DNA of 64,000 nucleotides from Caulobacter segnis (GTDB taxonomy: Bacteria > Pseudomonadota > Alphaproteobacteria > Caulobacterales > Caulobacteraceae), in the NCBI RefSeq assembly GCF_003243465.1, contig NZ_QFQZ01000015.1, forward strand, positions 12,030 through 76,029, given 5' to 3'. A program made the translations under genes and the position numbers. This document shows positions 17,369 through 26,045 of this stretch, piece by piece (the first letter of the stretch is position 1; each line of letters starts with the position of its first letter). The notes below the pieces were generated by a model. That model was not told where the DNA came from and searched no databases. It saw nothing but the letters and a program-made list of their open reading frames with translations.

Positions 17369-19447
17369 ATGACCAAGACCCGCACCCCCCCGATCGCCTC
17401 TGGCGAGCCCGCCGCTTCAGCGGCCAAGCTCCAGGACTTCCAGACCCTCCGTGTCCGTCTGGTGGACCTGGGCCTGGCGCCGGAGAACCTTCGCTTCGAC
17501 GAGCCGGTGGATGATGACGTCCCTCAACTGGCCGACACCATCGGCGCTGCCGGGGTCCTGATCGCGCCGATCGTGCGGCCCGGCCGCAAGGACGAGGCGC
17601 CGTTCATGGTGCTGGACGGGCGCCGGCGGCGCATGGCCCTGCTGCTGCGGCGTGATCGCGGCGAGATCGACGATGATCATCTGGTCACCTGCCAGGTGGC
17701 GGTGAGCAAGGCGGCTCAGGCCGCCGCCCTGGTCCTGCCCAACACCGAGCGGGCGCCGATCCACACCGCCGCGGTGATCCTGGCCATCGGCAAGTTCCGC
17801 AAGGCCCGCATGGACACCGCCGCCATCGCCAAGGCCCTGGGCTACGACGTCGTCGAGATCCGCCGCCTGGAAGCCCTGGCCGGCGTCCACGCCAAGGTGC
17901 TCGACGCCTTCCGCCAGGGTCGCCTCACGCTCAAGCAGGTCAAGCTCTTGGCGCGCATCGACGACAAGACCCAGCAGGGCCAGCTCGCCCAGGCCGCCCT
18001 GGACGGCCACCTGCAGGACTACCAGCTGCGCGCCCGCGTCGAAGGCGGGCGGGTCAGCGTCAAGGACCCGCGCGTGGCCCTGGTCGGCATGGGCCGCTAT
18101 GCGGCGGCCGGCGGCGGCTCCAGCAGCGACCTCTTCGGCGAAATGCCCGACGTGGTGCTTGACCCGGACCTTCTGCAGCGGCTGTGGCAGTCGCGGGTCG
18201 ATGAACTCGGCGAAAAACTGGTCCCGCTGGGGCTGACGGTGTTCAGCGGGCCGGACGGCGGCGTCGCCGCGCCCGACGGCTTCGAGACCCTGCCTTATGT
18301 CTATCACGGCGACCTCACCGACGCTCAGAAGGCCGCGCGGGCCAGTGCGCGCGAGGCCCTCGACGCGGCCAGGGTCCGGCTGAAGGCGATGGCTTTCGAC
18401 AGCGAGGCGGCTCTGGACGTCATGGTCGAGCTGATCACGGCGGACGCTGCGCTGGCCGCCGCCGGTCTGGGCCGCGGCCAACTGGGCGCGCTCTTGCTGT
18501 CGCCCAGCGCCGATCTTGGGGTCGAGGCCCGCTTCTTCCGGACGGAGATCGAAGAGGTCCTGGACGATGAGGACGAGACCGATGCCGAAACCGCGCCGCG
18601 TATCGCCGCCCCGGCCAGCCCGCCGGACGTCGCCGAAGCCAAGGTGAGCGTCGAACTGGACGGGGCGGGCCACCGGCTGCATGAGACCCGGACCGATATC
18701 GCCACGCGCGGCCTGATCCGGGATCTGGCCGACGATCCCGCCGCGGCCCTCACCGCGCTCCTGGCCCAGCTCTTCAAATGCCTGGCCTTGCGCGGGACGG
18801 GCCGCGTCAGCGAGTCGGCACTGGCCGTGGAGGCCAGCGCCTATGCCCGCAGCGGCGCGCCGCCGATGCCGGCCCTCGACGGCGAGGTGTTCGAGCGCCT
18901 GGCGGCGCGGCGCGAGGCCTATCTGGCCTCGGGCCTTCGCCCGATCGGTTTCATCGACGGCCTGCCGCACGGCGAGAAGATGGCGCTGCTGGCCGAACTG
19001 GTCGCGGTGTCCCTGGACCTGAAGGAGGTGCGCAACACCCTGATCAGGCGCAGCGCCCGGGCCGAGGCGGTCGAGATCGCCGCCCTCTGCGACGCCGACC
19101 TCGCGGCCCACTGGTGCGCCGACATCCCGTTCCTGGCGCTGCATTCCAAGAAGCAGCTCCTGGCCATGCTGTCGGCCATGGAGGTCGAGGACGATCGCGC
19201 CGCGGGTCTGAAGAAGGACGACCTGGTCACCTTGGTGGGGGACGCGGCCGCCCAGCGGCGCTGGGCGCCGGCCGCCCTCTCCTGGGCGTCGGCCGAGCCG
19301 GAGGTCGAGGCGCCGGAAGACGGTCCCGAGACCGCCGTCGGCGCAGACGCCGGCCCTGTGACCGGCCAGGCGCTCGAGGCCGCCAAGGTCGAAGGCGACG
19401 CCGTCGCCGGGGAAGAAGACGAGGCAGCGCCAGCGATCGCGGCCTGA
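17369..19447 (+). CDS. Large ParB/RepB/Spo0J-like DNA-binding protein
   Basis: 692 residues. The N-terminal ParB/sulfiredoxin-like domain (LAPENLRFDEPVDDDVPQLA, MVLDGRRRRMALL) with an Asp in place of the usual RRxxA arginines pattern is followed by a helix-turn-helix (MDTAAIAKALGYDVVEIRRL, LEALAGVHAKVLDAFRQGRL) and a long C-terminal region of unknown fold. Proteins of this size class occur beside strawberry-notch helicases on alphaproteobacterial plasmids and ICEs; they are distinct from the true partition ParB (found here at 59.7 kb). Probably has a nuclease or regulatory role. Ends at a strong hairpin. Confidence 0.75.
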   Translation: MTKTRTPPIASGEPAASAAKLQDFQTLRVRLVDLGLAPENLRFDEPVDDDVPQLADTIGAAGVLIAPIVRPGRKDEAPFMVLDGRRRRMALLLRRDRGEIDDDHLVTCQVAVSKAAQAAALVLPNTERAPIHTAAVILAIGKFRKARMDTAAIAKALGYDVVEIRRLEALAGVHAKVLDAFRQGRLTLKQVKLLARIDDKTQQGQLAQAALDGHLQDYQLRARVEGGRVSVKDPRVALVGMGRYAAAGGGSSSDLFGEMPDVVLDPDLLQRLWQSRVDELGEKLVPLGLTVFSGPDGGVAAPDGFETLPYVYHGDLTDAQKAARASAREALDAARVRLKAMAFDSEAALDVMVELITADAALAAAGLGRGQLGALLLSPSADLGVEARFFRTEIEEVLDDEDETDAETAPRIAAPASPPDVAEAKVSVELDGAGHRLHETRTDIATRGLIRDLADDPAAALTALLAQLFKCLALRGTGRVSESALAVEASAYARSGAPPMPALDGEVFERLAARREAYLASGLRPIGFIDGLPHGEKMALLAELVAVSLDLKEVRNTLIRRSARAEAVEIAALCDADLAAHWCADIPFLALHSKKQLLAMLSAMEVEDDRAAGLKKDDLVTLVGDAAAQRRWAPAALSWASAEPEVEAPEDGPETAVGADAGPVTGQALEAAKVEGDAVAGEEDEAAPAIAA

Positions 19448-19450
19448 CGG

Positions 19451-19483
19451 CGCGAGCCCCCGCCTTCCGGGCGGGGGCTCGCG
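19451..19483 (+). terminator. Strong hairpin terminator
   Basis: A 14-bp perfect stem (CGCGAGCCCCCGCC and its complement) with a 5-base loop starts four bases after the ParB-like stop codon. No long T run, as often in GC-rich bacteria. Confidence 0.65.
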
Positions 19484-19518
19484 TTGTGCTGGTCCGGCCC
19501 CGGGCGGTTCCGCGAGGA

Positions 19519-19540
19519 GAAGGCAGGGCCGGGGCGGGCG
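19519..19540 (+). promoter_or_regulatory. Leader motif GGCAGGG, copy 3
   Basis: GAAGGCAGGGCCGGGGCGGG, 80 bases before the helicase-methylase ATG, followed by a GGCGGGC / GCCCGCC hairpin and then GGAGGAGGAG. Confidence 0.5.
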
Positions 19541-19598
19541 AGCCCGCCGGGTCTGGGAGGAGGAGCCTTCCGCGGCGGGTGAGCAAAGACCCTGTCCG

Positions 19599-22500
19599 AT
19601 GACCGCCTCGTCCCCTTCGCGCCTGTCGCTGTTCGCCGACGACACCAGCGACGCCGTCGCCAATCTGTTGGCGGCCGCCCGCGCGCTGGTTCCCCACCTC
19701 AACCGCTCGCGCCGCCTGGACCGCAAGCTCCTGGCCTCGGTGATGACCCTGACCTTCGGGGCCAGCGACGCCGAGGGCGCCTGGTCCTGGCGCGACGCCT
19801 ATGATGCTTGCGAGGTCGCCCTGGTCCTGCAGGTCCGCCGGCTCGCGGCCCAGGTGGCCCGCCTCGAGGACGCCCCCGCCGAGATCTGCGCCCTGCTCGA
19901 GGGTCTCGCCGCGCTCTGTCCGACCCAGACCCGCCGCGATGACGAGCAGGTGGCGCTTGATCAGTTCTCCACCCCGCCGCAGCTTTGCGCCCTCGCCGCC
20001 CTGGCCGGTCAGGTGCGCGGCGGCGACAAGGTGCTCGAGCCCTCGGCGGGCACGGGTCTGATGGCCATCCTGGCCGAAGTCTGTGGCGCGAGCCTGACCC
20101 TCAACGAGCTTTCGCCCCAGCGGGCGGGCTTGCTGGACGGCCTCTTTCCGGCTGCGCCGCGCACGCGCCACGACGCGATCGAACTGAAGGACCGCCTGCC
20201 GGGCGCGGGCGCGTTCGACGTGGTGCTGTGCAATCCGCCGTTCGGGCCGCTCGACCAGCATCTGCACGCTGCGCTCGACACCCTGGCCGACGGCGGGCGC
20301 CTGGTGGTCATCGTGCCGCTGCGCCGACTCGAAGCCGAGGCCAGACTGGCGGGCTTGGCCGCGCGCGGGACGATTGTCGGCCGGATCGCCCTGCCCCCGC
20401 GCGCCTTCGCCGGCCAGGGGACCTCGGTGGAGACGGGACTTCTGGTGGTCGACCGCGGCGCGGCCGGACCGATCGCGCCGCTTCAGGCCTGTGACGACTT
20501 GGCCGAAGCGGCCGGCAGGGTCGCCGCCTTGCCCGCCCGGCCGAGCGCCAAGCCGAGGGTCTTCCGCACGGTCGTCCAGCCGGCGGCGTTCGTCGGACGC
20601 GAGCGCGGACCGGCCGGTCCGGGTCGTCGCCTGGCGTTGCTGGCGCAGACCCGGACCCTCGACTACGCGGTGATCGACTGGCGTGGCGAGGGTGCCGATG
20701 TTGGCCTCTATCAGGCCTACCGCCTGGGGCGCATCGCCATCGCCGGGGCGGCTCCCCATCCCTCGCCGCTCGTCGAATCCGGTCCGATGGCCTCGGTCGC
20801 CCCGCCGGTCCCCACCTATCGCCCGCTCTTGCCCACCAGCCTGATCGACGCCCACGGCCTGTCGGACGCCCAGCTGGAGACGATCGTCTACGCCGGCGAG
20901 GCCCACGCCCAGACCCTGCCGGGCCGCTGGCGGATCGGCGAGGCGGCCCACCTGGCGGTCGCGGTGGGCGCCGAGGCCGGCGATGCGGTCAGCTTCCGGC
21001 GCGGCTTCTTCCTGGGCGACGGCACCGGCTGCGGCAAGGGCCGCCAAATCGCCGGGATCATCGCCGACAACATGGCCCAGGGCCGCCTGCGCGCCCTGTG
21101 GCTCTCCAAGAACGACGCTCTGCTGGAAGACGCCCGTCGAGACTGGGGCGCGATCGGCGGCCAGGCCCAGGACATCGTCCCGCAGAGCGGCTGGAAGCAG
21201 GGCGAGGCCATCCGGCTCGAGCGCGGCGTCCTCTATTCGACCTACGCCACCCTGCGCCAGCCGGCCCGCGGAGACCGGCCCTCGCGCCTGGACCAGATCG
21301 TCGCCTGGCTGGGCGAGGACTTCGACGGGGTGATCGTCTTCGACGAGGCCCACGCCATGGCCAACGCCGCGGGTGGGGCCAAGGGCGGGCGCGGACCCAA
21401 GAAGGCCTCGCTGCAGGGTCAGGCGGGGCTGGCCCTGCAGAACCGCCTGCCCAACGCCCGGGTGCTCTATGTCTCGGCCACCGGGGCGACGACGCCGGAG
21501 AACCTGGCCTATGCCGGGCGCCTGGGGCTGTGGGGCGGGACCGAGGCGCCGTTCACAACGCGCGAGGCCTTCCTGGAAGCGGTCGAGGCCGGCGGTGTGG
21601 CGGTCATGGAGCTGATCGCCCGAGAATTGAAGGCGCTGGGTCTCTATATCGCCCGCTCGCTGTCGTTCGACGGCGTCGAGTACGAGGCCCTGCCCCACGC
21701 CCTGTCGGCCGACGACATCCTGATCTGGGACCGCTGGGCCGACGCCTACCAGCTGATCCATCGCAATCTTCGCCAGGCGCTCAAAGCCACCGGCGTGCTC
21801 GACGCGAACGGAGCGGCCCGCAGCGGCCAGGCCGCCTCGGCGGTGATGTCGGCCTTCGAGGGAACCAAGCTTCGGTTCTTCGGCCACCTGCTGGCCGGCC
21901 TGAAGGCCCCCAGCCTGATCGCGGCGATCCGCGCCGATCTCGCCGCCGGCCGCTCCAGCGTGGTGCAGGTGGTCAGCACCAACGAGGCGGTGATGGAGCG
22001 GCGCCTGGCGCAGATCCCCGCCGAGGAATGGAACAACCTGACCGTCGATCTCACCCCCAAGGACCAGGTGCTCGACTACCTGATGGCGACCTTCCCGATC
22101 CAGGCGATGAGCATCATCGAGGACGAGGACGGCGGGGTGACGCTCGTGCCCATGGTCGAGGACGGAAGGCCAGTCTACAGTCAGGAGGCCCTGGCGCTGC
22201 GCGAGCAGCTGGTGAGCGAACTGGCCTGCCTGCCGGCCGCGCCGGGCGTCCTGGACGCGGTGCTCGACGCCCTGGGTCCCGATCTGGTCGCCGAGGTCAC
22301 CGGTCGGGGCCGGCGGATCGTGCGGCGTGACGATCGGCGCGTGGTCGAGCGGCGTGGCGCCTCGGCGGCCAAGGCCGAGACCGACGCCTTCATGTCGGGG
22401 GTCAAGCGCGTCCTGGTGTTCTCCGACGCCGGCGGCACCGGCCGCAGCTATCATGCCGACCTGTCGGCGGCCAACCAGCAGCGCCGGGTCCACTACCTGG

Positions 22501-23858
22501 TCGAGCCAGGCTGGCGGGCCGACGCGGCCATCCAAGGCCTGGGCCGCTCGCACCGCACCAACCAGGCCAGCGCCCCGCTCTTTCGGCCGGTGACGACCGA
22601 CATCCACGGCGAAAAGCGTTTCCTGTCGACCATCGCGCGGCGGCTCGACAGTCTGGGCGCCCTGACCCGGGGCGAGCGGCGCACCGCCGGCGCCGGGCTC
22701 TTCCGGGCCGAGGACAATCTGGAAAGTCCGTGGGCCCACCGCGCCCTGCAGGCCTTCTATGTCGCGCTCCACCACGGTGAGGTGGAGGCCATGGACCGCC
22801 CGACGTTCGAGACCAAGACGGGCCTGTCCCTGCTCGACGGCGAGGGCAATCTTCGGCCTTCCGACGATCTGCCGGCCATGAACACCTTCCTCAACCGGCT
22901 GCTGGCCTTGCGCATCGCCGACCAGAACGGCCTGTTCGCCGCCTTCGATGTCATCCTGACCGGGATCCTCGAACGGGCCGCCGCGGCGGGCGCCCTGGAC
23001 CGGGGCGTGGAAGACATCGTCGCCGACGAGCTGGTGGTGCTGGACGAGGAGACCATCCGCACCGACGTCATGACGAGGGCGCAGACGCGCCTGGCGCGGT
23101 TCTCGCTACGCACACGGCGAAGCCTGGCCAGCATCGAAGACGCCCTGGCCGGCTTGGATCCGGCCGCCCTGCTCTACTGCGTCAACCGAAAGTCCGGCCG
23201 CGCCGCCCTGGTGGTGCAGGGCCTGACCACGACAGACGACGACGATCGCCTGACCCCGGCCGTGCGCTTGGTGCGGCCCGAAAAGCGCGTCACCGCGCCG
23301 CTCAAGACCTTCGAGGAGTCGGCGTGGGAGGGCGTTGACGAGGCGACCTGGTCGGCGGCCTGGCGCGCCGAACTCGAGGCGGCCGACCCGTTCACCACTC
23401 GTGAGATCGTCCTGGTGACGGGCCTGCTTTTACCGGTCTGGTCGAGCCTGCCCGGCCGCCAGGCCAGCGTGCGGCGCATCAAGGCCCCGGACGGGCGCCG
23501 GTGGCTGGGCCGGGTGCTGGACCCCTTGCAGGTCCCGCCGCTGAAACTGGCCCTGGGGCTTGGCGACGCGGCCCAGACCATCGGCGAGCCGGGGTTCGCG
23601 CAGCGCTCGGTCCTGCAGGACGGGGCGTCGCTGGCGCTGGCCGGCGGCCTGTGGCTGCGGCGGGCACGGGTCATGGACCGTTGGCGCCTCGAGGTGGTCG
23701 GGGCCGGCGCCCAGCGGCAGGTGTTCGTCAATCTCGGCTGCTTCGTGGAGATCATCGCCTACACGCCGCGGGTCTTCGTGCCCGTCGACAAGCCGGCGGT
23801 GCTGTCGGCGGTCCTGGCCCGTTGGCCGGCCCAGAGCCTGCTGCCGGCGGCGGCGTGA
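19599..23858 (+). CDS. Methyltransferase / strawberry-notch helicase fusion
   Basis: 1419 residues. Residues about 140-215 form an N6-adenine methyltransferase core: the SAM site VLEPSAGTGLMAILAE and catalytic VVLCNPPFGPLDQH. From about residue 470 comes a superfamily 2 helicase: Walker A FLGDGTGCGKGRQIAGI, DEAH box VIVFDEAHAMAN near residue 577, an SATG motif (YVSATGATTPENL) and the strawberry-notch C-terminal signature SDAGGTGRSYHADL / AIQGLGRSHRTNQ near residue 945. This fusion is known from plasmids, phages and ICEs of Proteobacteria, where it is suspected to modify or protect incoming element DNA. Placed between the ParB-like gene and radC, each with the same leader motif. Confidence 0.85.
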   Translation: MTASSPSRLSLFADDTSDAVANLLAAARALVPHLNRSRRLDRKLLASVMTLTFGASDAEGAWSWRDAYDACEVALVLQVRRLAAQVARLEDAPAEICALLEGLAALCPTQTRRDDEQVALDQFSTPPQLCALAALAGQVRGGDKVLEPSAGTGLMAILAEVCGASLTLNELSPQRAGLLDGLFPAAPRTRHDAIELKDRLPGAGAFDVVLCNPPFGPLDQHLHAALDTLADGGRLVVIVPLRRLEAEARLAGLAARGTIVGRIALPPRAFAGQGTSVETGLLVVDRGAAGPIAPLQACDDLAEAAGRVAALPARPSAKPRVFRTVVQPAAFVGRERGPAGPGRRLALLAQTRTLDYAVIDWRGEGADVGLYQAYRLGRIAIAGAAPHPSPLVESGPMASVAPPVPTYRPLLPTSLIDAHGLSDAQLETIVYAGEAHAQTLPGRWRIGEAAHLAVAVGAEAGDAVSFRRGFFLGDGTGCGKGRQIAGIIADNMAQGRLRALWLSKNDALLEDARRDWGAIGGQAQDIVPQSGWKQGEAIRLERGVLYSTYATLRQPARGDRPSRLDQIVAWLGEDFDGVIVFDEAHAMANAAGGAKGGRGPKKASLQGQAGLALQNRLPNARVLYVSATGATTPENLAYAGRLGLWGGTEAPFTTREAFLEAVEAGGVAVMELIARELKALGLYIARSLSFDGVEYEALPHALSADDILIWDRWADAYQLIHRNLRQALKATGVLDANGAARSGQAASAVMSAFEGTKLRFFGHLLAGLKAPSLIAAIRADLAAGRSSVVQVVSTNEAVMERRLAQIPAEEWNNLTVDLTPKDQVLDYLMATFPIQAMSIIEDEDGGVTLVPMVEDGRPVYSQEALALREQLVSELACLPAAPGVLDAVLDALGPDLVAEVTGRGRRIVRRDDRRVVERRGASAAKAETDAFMSGVKRVLVFSDAGGTGRSYHADLSAANQQRRVHYLVEPGWRADAAIQGLGRSHRTNQASAPLFRPVTTDIHGEKRFLSTIARRLDSLGALTRGERRTAGAGLFRAEDNLESPWAHRALQAFYVALHHGEVEAMDRPTFETKTGLSLLDGEGNLRPSDDLPAMNTFLNRLLALRIADQNGLFAAFDVILTGILERAAAAGALDRGVEDIVADELVVLDEETIRTDVMTRAQTRLARFSLRTRRSLASIEDALAGLDPAALLYCVNRKSGRAALVVQGLTTTDDDDRLTPAVRLVRPEKRVTAPLKTFEESAWEGVDEATWSAAWRAELEAADPFTTREIVLVTGLLLPVWSSLPGRQASVRRIKAPDGRRWLGRVLDPLQVPPLKLALGLGDAAQTIGEPGFAQRSVLQDGASLALAGGLWLRRARVMDRWRLEVVGAGAQRQVFVNLGCFVEIIAYTPRVFVPVDKPAVLSAVLARWPAQSLLPAAA

Positions 23859-23862
23859 AAGG

Positions 23863-23882
23863 AAAAGGCAGGGGCCAGGCGG
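23863..23882 (+). promoter_or_regulatory. Leader motif GGCAGGG, copy 4
   Basis: AAAAGGCAGGGGCCAGGCGG begins 68 bases before the radC ATG, followed by the hairpin CCGGAC / GTCCGG. Confidence 0.5.
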
Positions 23883-23930
23883 TCGAGCGATCCGGACATG
23901 GGGTCCGGCGCCGTCAGATCGGAGGACGCC

Positions 23931-24686
23931 ATGTCCGCCTCCCCTGCCCTCACCGCCGTCGCCATCGAGACCGCCAACCTGGTCGAGGAGACGGCCACGC
24001 CCGGCGCCTTCGCGCCCGAAACCCTGGGACGATGGGCGCCGTCGCGCGAGAAGGTCCTCGACTTCGCCGCGCGCTTCGGGGTCGACGTCATGCAGGACGC
24101 CGAGATCCTTCAATTACACCTGGCCGAGGACGAGGCGGCCGAGGGCTTTGGCTTGGCGCTGCGTCTGGTCGAGCGGTTCGGCGGCTTGGCCGGCGTGCTC
24201 GCCGCCGACCGCGCCGAACTGCGCCGCCACGTCGGAGACGCGACCATACTCAACTTCAAGATCCTGCGCGAGGCGGCCGGTCGGGTCAGCCTGGCGGCCT
24301 TGGCAGCCCGGCCGGTGCTCTCCTCGTTCGGGGCCGTCGCCGACTTCTTCCGCGCCAAGCTGCGGGGCCTGCCCCGCGAGGCGTTCTGGGTGGCCTTCCT
24401 GGACAAGAAGAACCAGCTGATCCTGGTCGAGGCCCTGAACGAAGGCACTGTCGACCACGCCCCCGTCTATCCGCGGGAAGTGTTGCGCCGAGCCCTGGAG
24501 GTCGGCGCCACCGCCCTCGTCCTGGCCCACAACCACCCCTCCGGTGATCCCGAACCGTCCCGTCCCGACATCGACATGACCAGGGTCATCGTCGAGGCCG
24601 GGAAGGTCCTGGGCGTGCTCGTCCACGATCACCTGATCGTCGGGGCGCGGAAGGTCGAGAGCTTCCGCGCCCTTGGCCTGCTTTAG
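23931..24686 (+). CDS. radC: RadC-like JAB/MPN-domain protein
   Basis: 251 residues. A helix-hairpin-helix-like region (LRLVERFGGLAGVLAADRAE) precedes the JAB domain with the metal-binding signature LVLAHNHPSGDPEPSRPDID (HxH...D) and earlier Glu in LDKKNQLILVEALNEGTVDH. RadC relatives on mobile elements are often called DNA repair proteins, but the function is not settled. The ATG at 23931 has GGAGGA upstream. Confidence 0.85.
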   Translation: MSASPALTAVAIETANLVEETATPGAFAPETLGRWAPSREKVLDFAARFGVDVMQDAEILQLHLAEDEAAEGFGLALRLVERFGGLAGVLAADRAELRRHVGDATILNFKILREAAGRVSLAALAARPVLSSFGAVADFFRAKLRGLPREAFWVAFLDKKNQLILVEALNEGTVDHAPVYPREVLRRALEVGATALVLAHNHPSGDPEPSRPDIDMTRVIVEAGKVLGVLVHDHLIVGARKVESFRALGLL

Positions 24687-24705
24687 GTCAGGGAAAATCC
24701 ACCCC

Positions 24706-24729
24706 CCAAAATTCGCGGGGGAATTTTGG
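24706..24729. terminator. AT-rich perfect hairpin after radC
   Basis: CCAAAATTC and GAATTTTGG form a perfect 9-bp inverted repeat around the loop GCGGGG, 19 bases after the radC stop. Likely a terminator; the AT-rich stem stands out from the surrounding DNA. Confidence 0.55.
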
Positions 24730-24871
24730 CGAGGTGCCATCGCCGGTCGATGCTTCCATCCTCACGCCCCTTTGGCGGGCCCCGGACGAAAGGACCTGGC
24801 GCGACAGGACCTGACGACGGCGGCTCGCCTTTTGGCGTGCTGCATTGCGTGGCGTCCAGGGAGTGAGCCTG

Positions 24872-25507
24872 ATGATCGATCGGCCCGGTACTGGTGAGCG
24901 CGTCTACCTCTCGATCAAGACCTTCCTGCTGTCTGAAAGCGCGCTTCGGCCTGGCGAACGCGTCGACGTCCCTGATCTATCGCGACGGTTTGGGGCCAGC
25001 GCCACGCCGGTCCGTGCGGCCCTGCACCGCCTGGTCGGCGAACGTCTGCTGACCGCCCTGCCCGGCGAAGGTTTCCTGGTCCCGCGGATGAACGAGCCGG
25101 ACCTGTCGGACCTCTACCAGTGGAACGCCGCTCTGCTGGTCAACGCCGCTCGAGCCGCCGATGTGGAGCCGGCCGTCCCCGTCGAGCCGCCAGCGGGCGA
25201 TGGCCCGATCGCCGTTCTCGAAGACCTTTTCGCCCGCCTGGCCGCGCGCAGCGGCAATGTCGAGATGGAATGGGCCGTGGCCGGGGCCAGCGACCGGCTG
25301 CATCGTCCCCGCTGCGCCGAACTGGATCTGATCCCCGAATTCCTCGACGAGGCGCTGGAACTGCGGCGCCTGGCCGCCATCGGGTCGGCGGGTCCGCTGC
25401 GGCAGGCCATCGTCACCTACCATCGCAGGCGGTTGCGCGTGGTGCCCGCGATCGTGCGCAGCCTGCACGGCTTGACCGATCGCGACCCGCGTCGACCGGC
25501 GGAATAA
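24872..25507 (+). CDS. GntR-family regulator of the lasso cluster
   Basis: 211 residues. N-terminal winged helix with RVYLSIKTFLLSESALRPGE, RVDVPDLSRRFGASATPVRA and ALHRLVGERLLTALPGEGFL; the rest is helical and resembles a shortened FCD-type sensor domain. GGGAG lies 8 bases before the ATG. It reads towards the lasso precursor genes 94 bases away. GntR-type regulators are found next to lasso clusters of the same type in other Caulobacterales (from memory). It is the prime candidate to bind the shared dyads before the two precursor genes. Confidence 0.75.
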   Translation: MIDRPGTGERVYLSIKTFLLSESALRPGERVDVPDLSRRFGASATPVRAALHRLVGERLLTALPGEGFLVPRMNEPDLSDLYQWNAALLVNAARAADVEPAVPVEPPAGDGPIAVLEDLFARLAARSGNVEMEWAVAGASDRLHRPRCAELDLIPEFLDEALELRRLAAIGSAGPLRQAIVTYHRRRLRVVPAIVRSLHGLTDRDPRRPAE

Positions 25508-25566
25508 TCGGAAAATTCTGGCGTTATTCTCTTCGGGTTCTCCACCTCCGGTCGCACCGTACAACC

Positions 25567-25583
25567 GTCACGGTGGGCGTGAC
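25567..25583. promoter_or_regulatory. Dyad GTCAC-N7-GTGAC, copy 1
   Basis: GTCACGGTGGGCGTGAC, a 17-bp dyad (inner pairs extend it to GTCACG/CGTGAC), 18 bases before precursor 1. Same half-sites and spacing recur before precursor 2. Confidence 0.55.
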
Positions 25584-25601
25584 TTAGAGAAGGAGACCGT
25601 C

Positions 25602-25739
25602 ATGGAACGGATCGAAGACCACATCGAAGACGCCCTGATCGACCTGGGCGCCGTCAGCGTCCAGACCAAGGGCCTGCCCGGCGACTACACCGAGGTGATC
25701 GGTGAGAACGATCGGCCGCTCGGCCTGGCCGACGACTGA
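25602..25739 (+). CDS. Lasso peptide precursor A1
   Basis: 45 residues; too short for most gene finders. The leader (MERIEDHIEDALIDLGAVSV, then QTK) carries the conserved Thr22 two residues before the cleavage site. The predicted 22-residue core starts at Gly24 with GLPGDYTEV and ends GLADD. Core Gly1 can link to Glu8 to give an 8-residue macrolactam ring, as in caulosegnin-type peptides. GGAG lies 6 bases before the ATG. Followed by a paralogue and by the B and C maturation genes. The expected lasso mass by my arithmetic is about 2297.1 Da (monoisotopic, linear minus water). Confidence 0.88.
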   Translation: MERIEDHIEDALIDLGAVSVQTKGLPGDYTEVIGENDRPLGLADD

Positions 25740-25822
25740 TCGACCGGCGGGCGTCCTCACCGGGCCGCCCGCCTGGCTGTCGCGGCCGGGCCTGACTTGC
25801 GTCCGGTCGCGGCGTTCGAGGT

Positions 25823-25839
25823 GTCACAAGCTTTGTGAC
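25823..25839. promoter_or_regulatory. Dyad GTCAC-N7-GTGAC, copy 2
   Basis: GTCACAAGCTTTGTGAC, a perfect palindrome with 7-bp arms around GCT, 20 bases before precursor 2. Arms and spacing match the dyad before precursor 1, while the inner 7 bases differ, which argues for selection on the half-sites. Confidence 0.6.
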
Positions 25840-25859
25840 GGAACCGAAAGGACGAGCCG

Positions 25860-25997
25860 ATGCAACGCATCGAAGATTCCATCGAAGACGCCGTGGTCGA
25901 CCTGGGCGCCGCCAGCGTCGAGACCAAGGGCATGCCGGGCGCCTTCGTCGAGATTCTCGGCGAAGACGACAAGCCCGCAGGCCTGACCCAAGAATGA
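25860..25997 (+). CDS. Lasso peptide precursor A2
   Basis: 45 residues, clearly paralogous to A1: leader MQRIEDSIEDAVVDLGAASV then ETK, with Thr at -2. The 22-residue core begins GMPGAFVEI and ends GLTQE; Gly1 and Glu8 again fit an 8-residue ring, and the GE(N/D)D(R/K)P loop region is conserved between the two. AAGGA precedes the ATG by 7 bases. Expected lasso mass about 2255.1 Da (monoisotopic, my arithmetic). Confidence 0.88.
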   Translation: MQRIEDSIEDAVVDLGAASVETKGMPGAFVEILGEDDKPAGLTQE

Positions 25998-26045
25998 CGT
26001 CCAGCCGGGCGCCCCTGCGGGCGTCCGGCCCTGTCCGGAGGCCGC

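Noticed and set aside
17417..19726. 769-codon open frame antisense to the ParB-like gene
   Set aside because: Same reason: no recognisable domains and skewed composition, whereas the plus-strand frame has ParB and helix-turn-helix motifs.
19227..22775. 1182-codon open frame antisense to the helicase-methylase gene
   Set aside because: Codon-mirror of a gene with clear motifs on the other strand; common in GC-rich DNA.
25508..25560. FecI-type promoter (GGAAAA ... TTCT) before the lasso precursors
   Set aside because: The resemblance to fecA-type promoters is too weak, and it differs from the element before the receptor gene.
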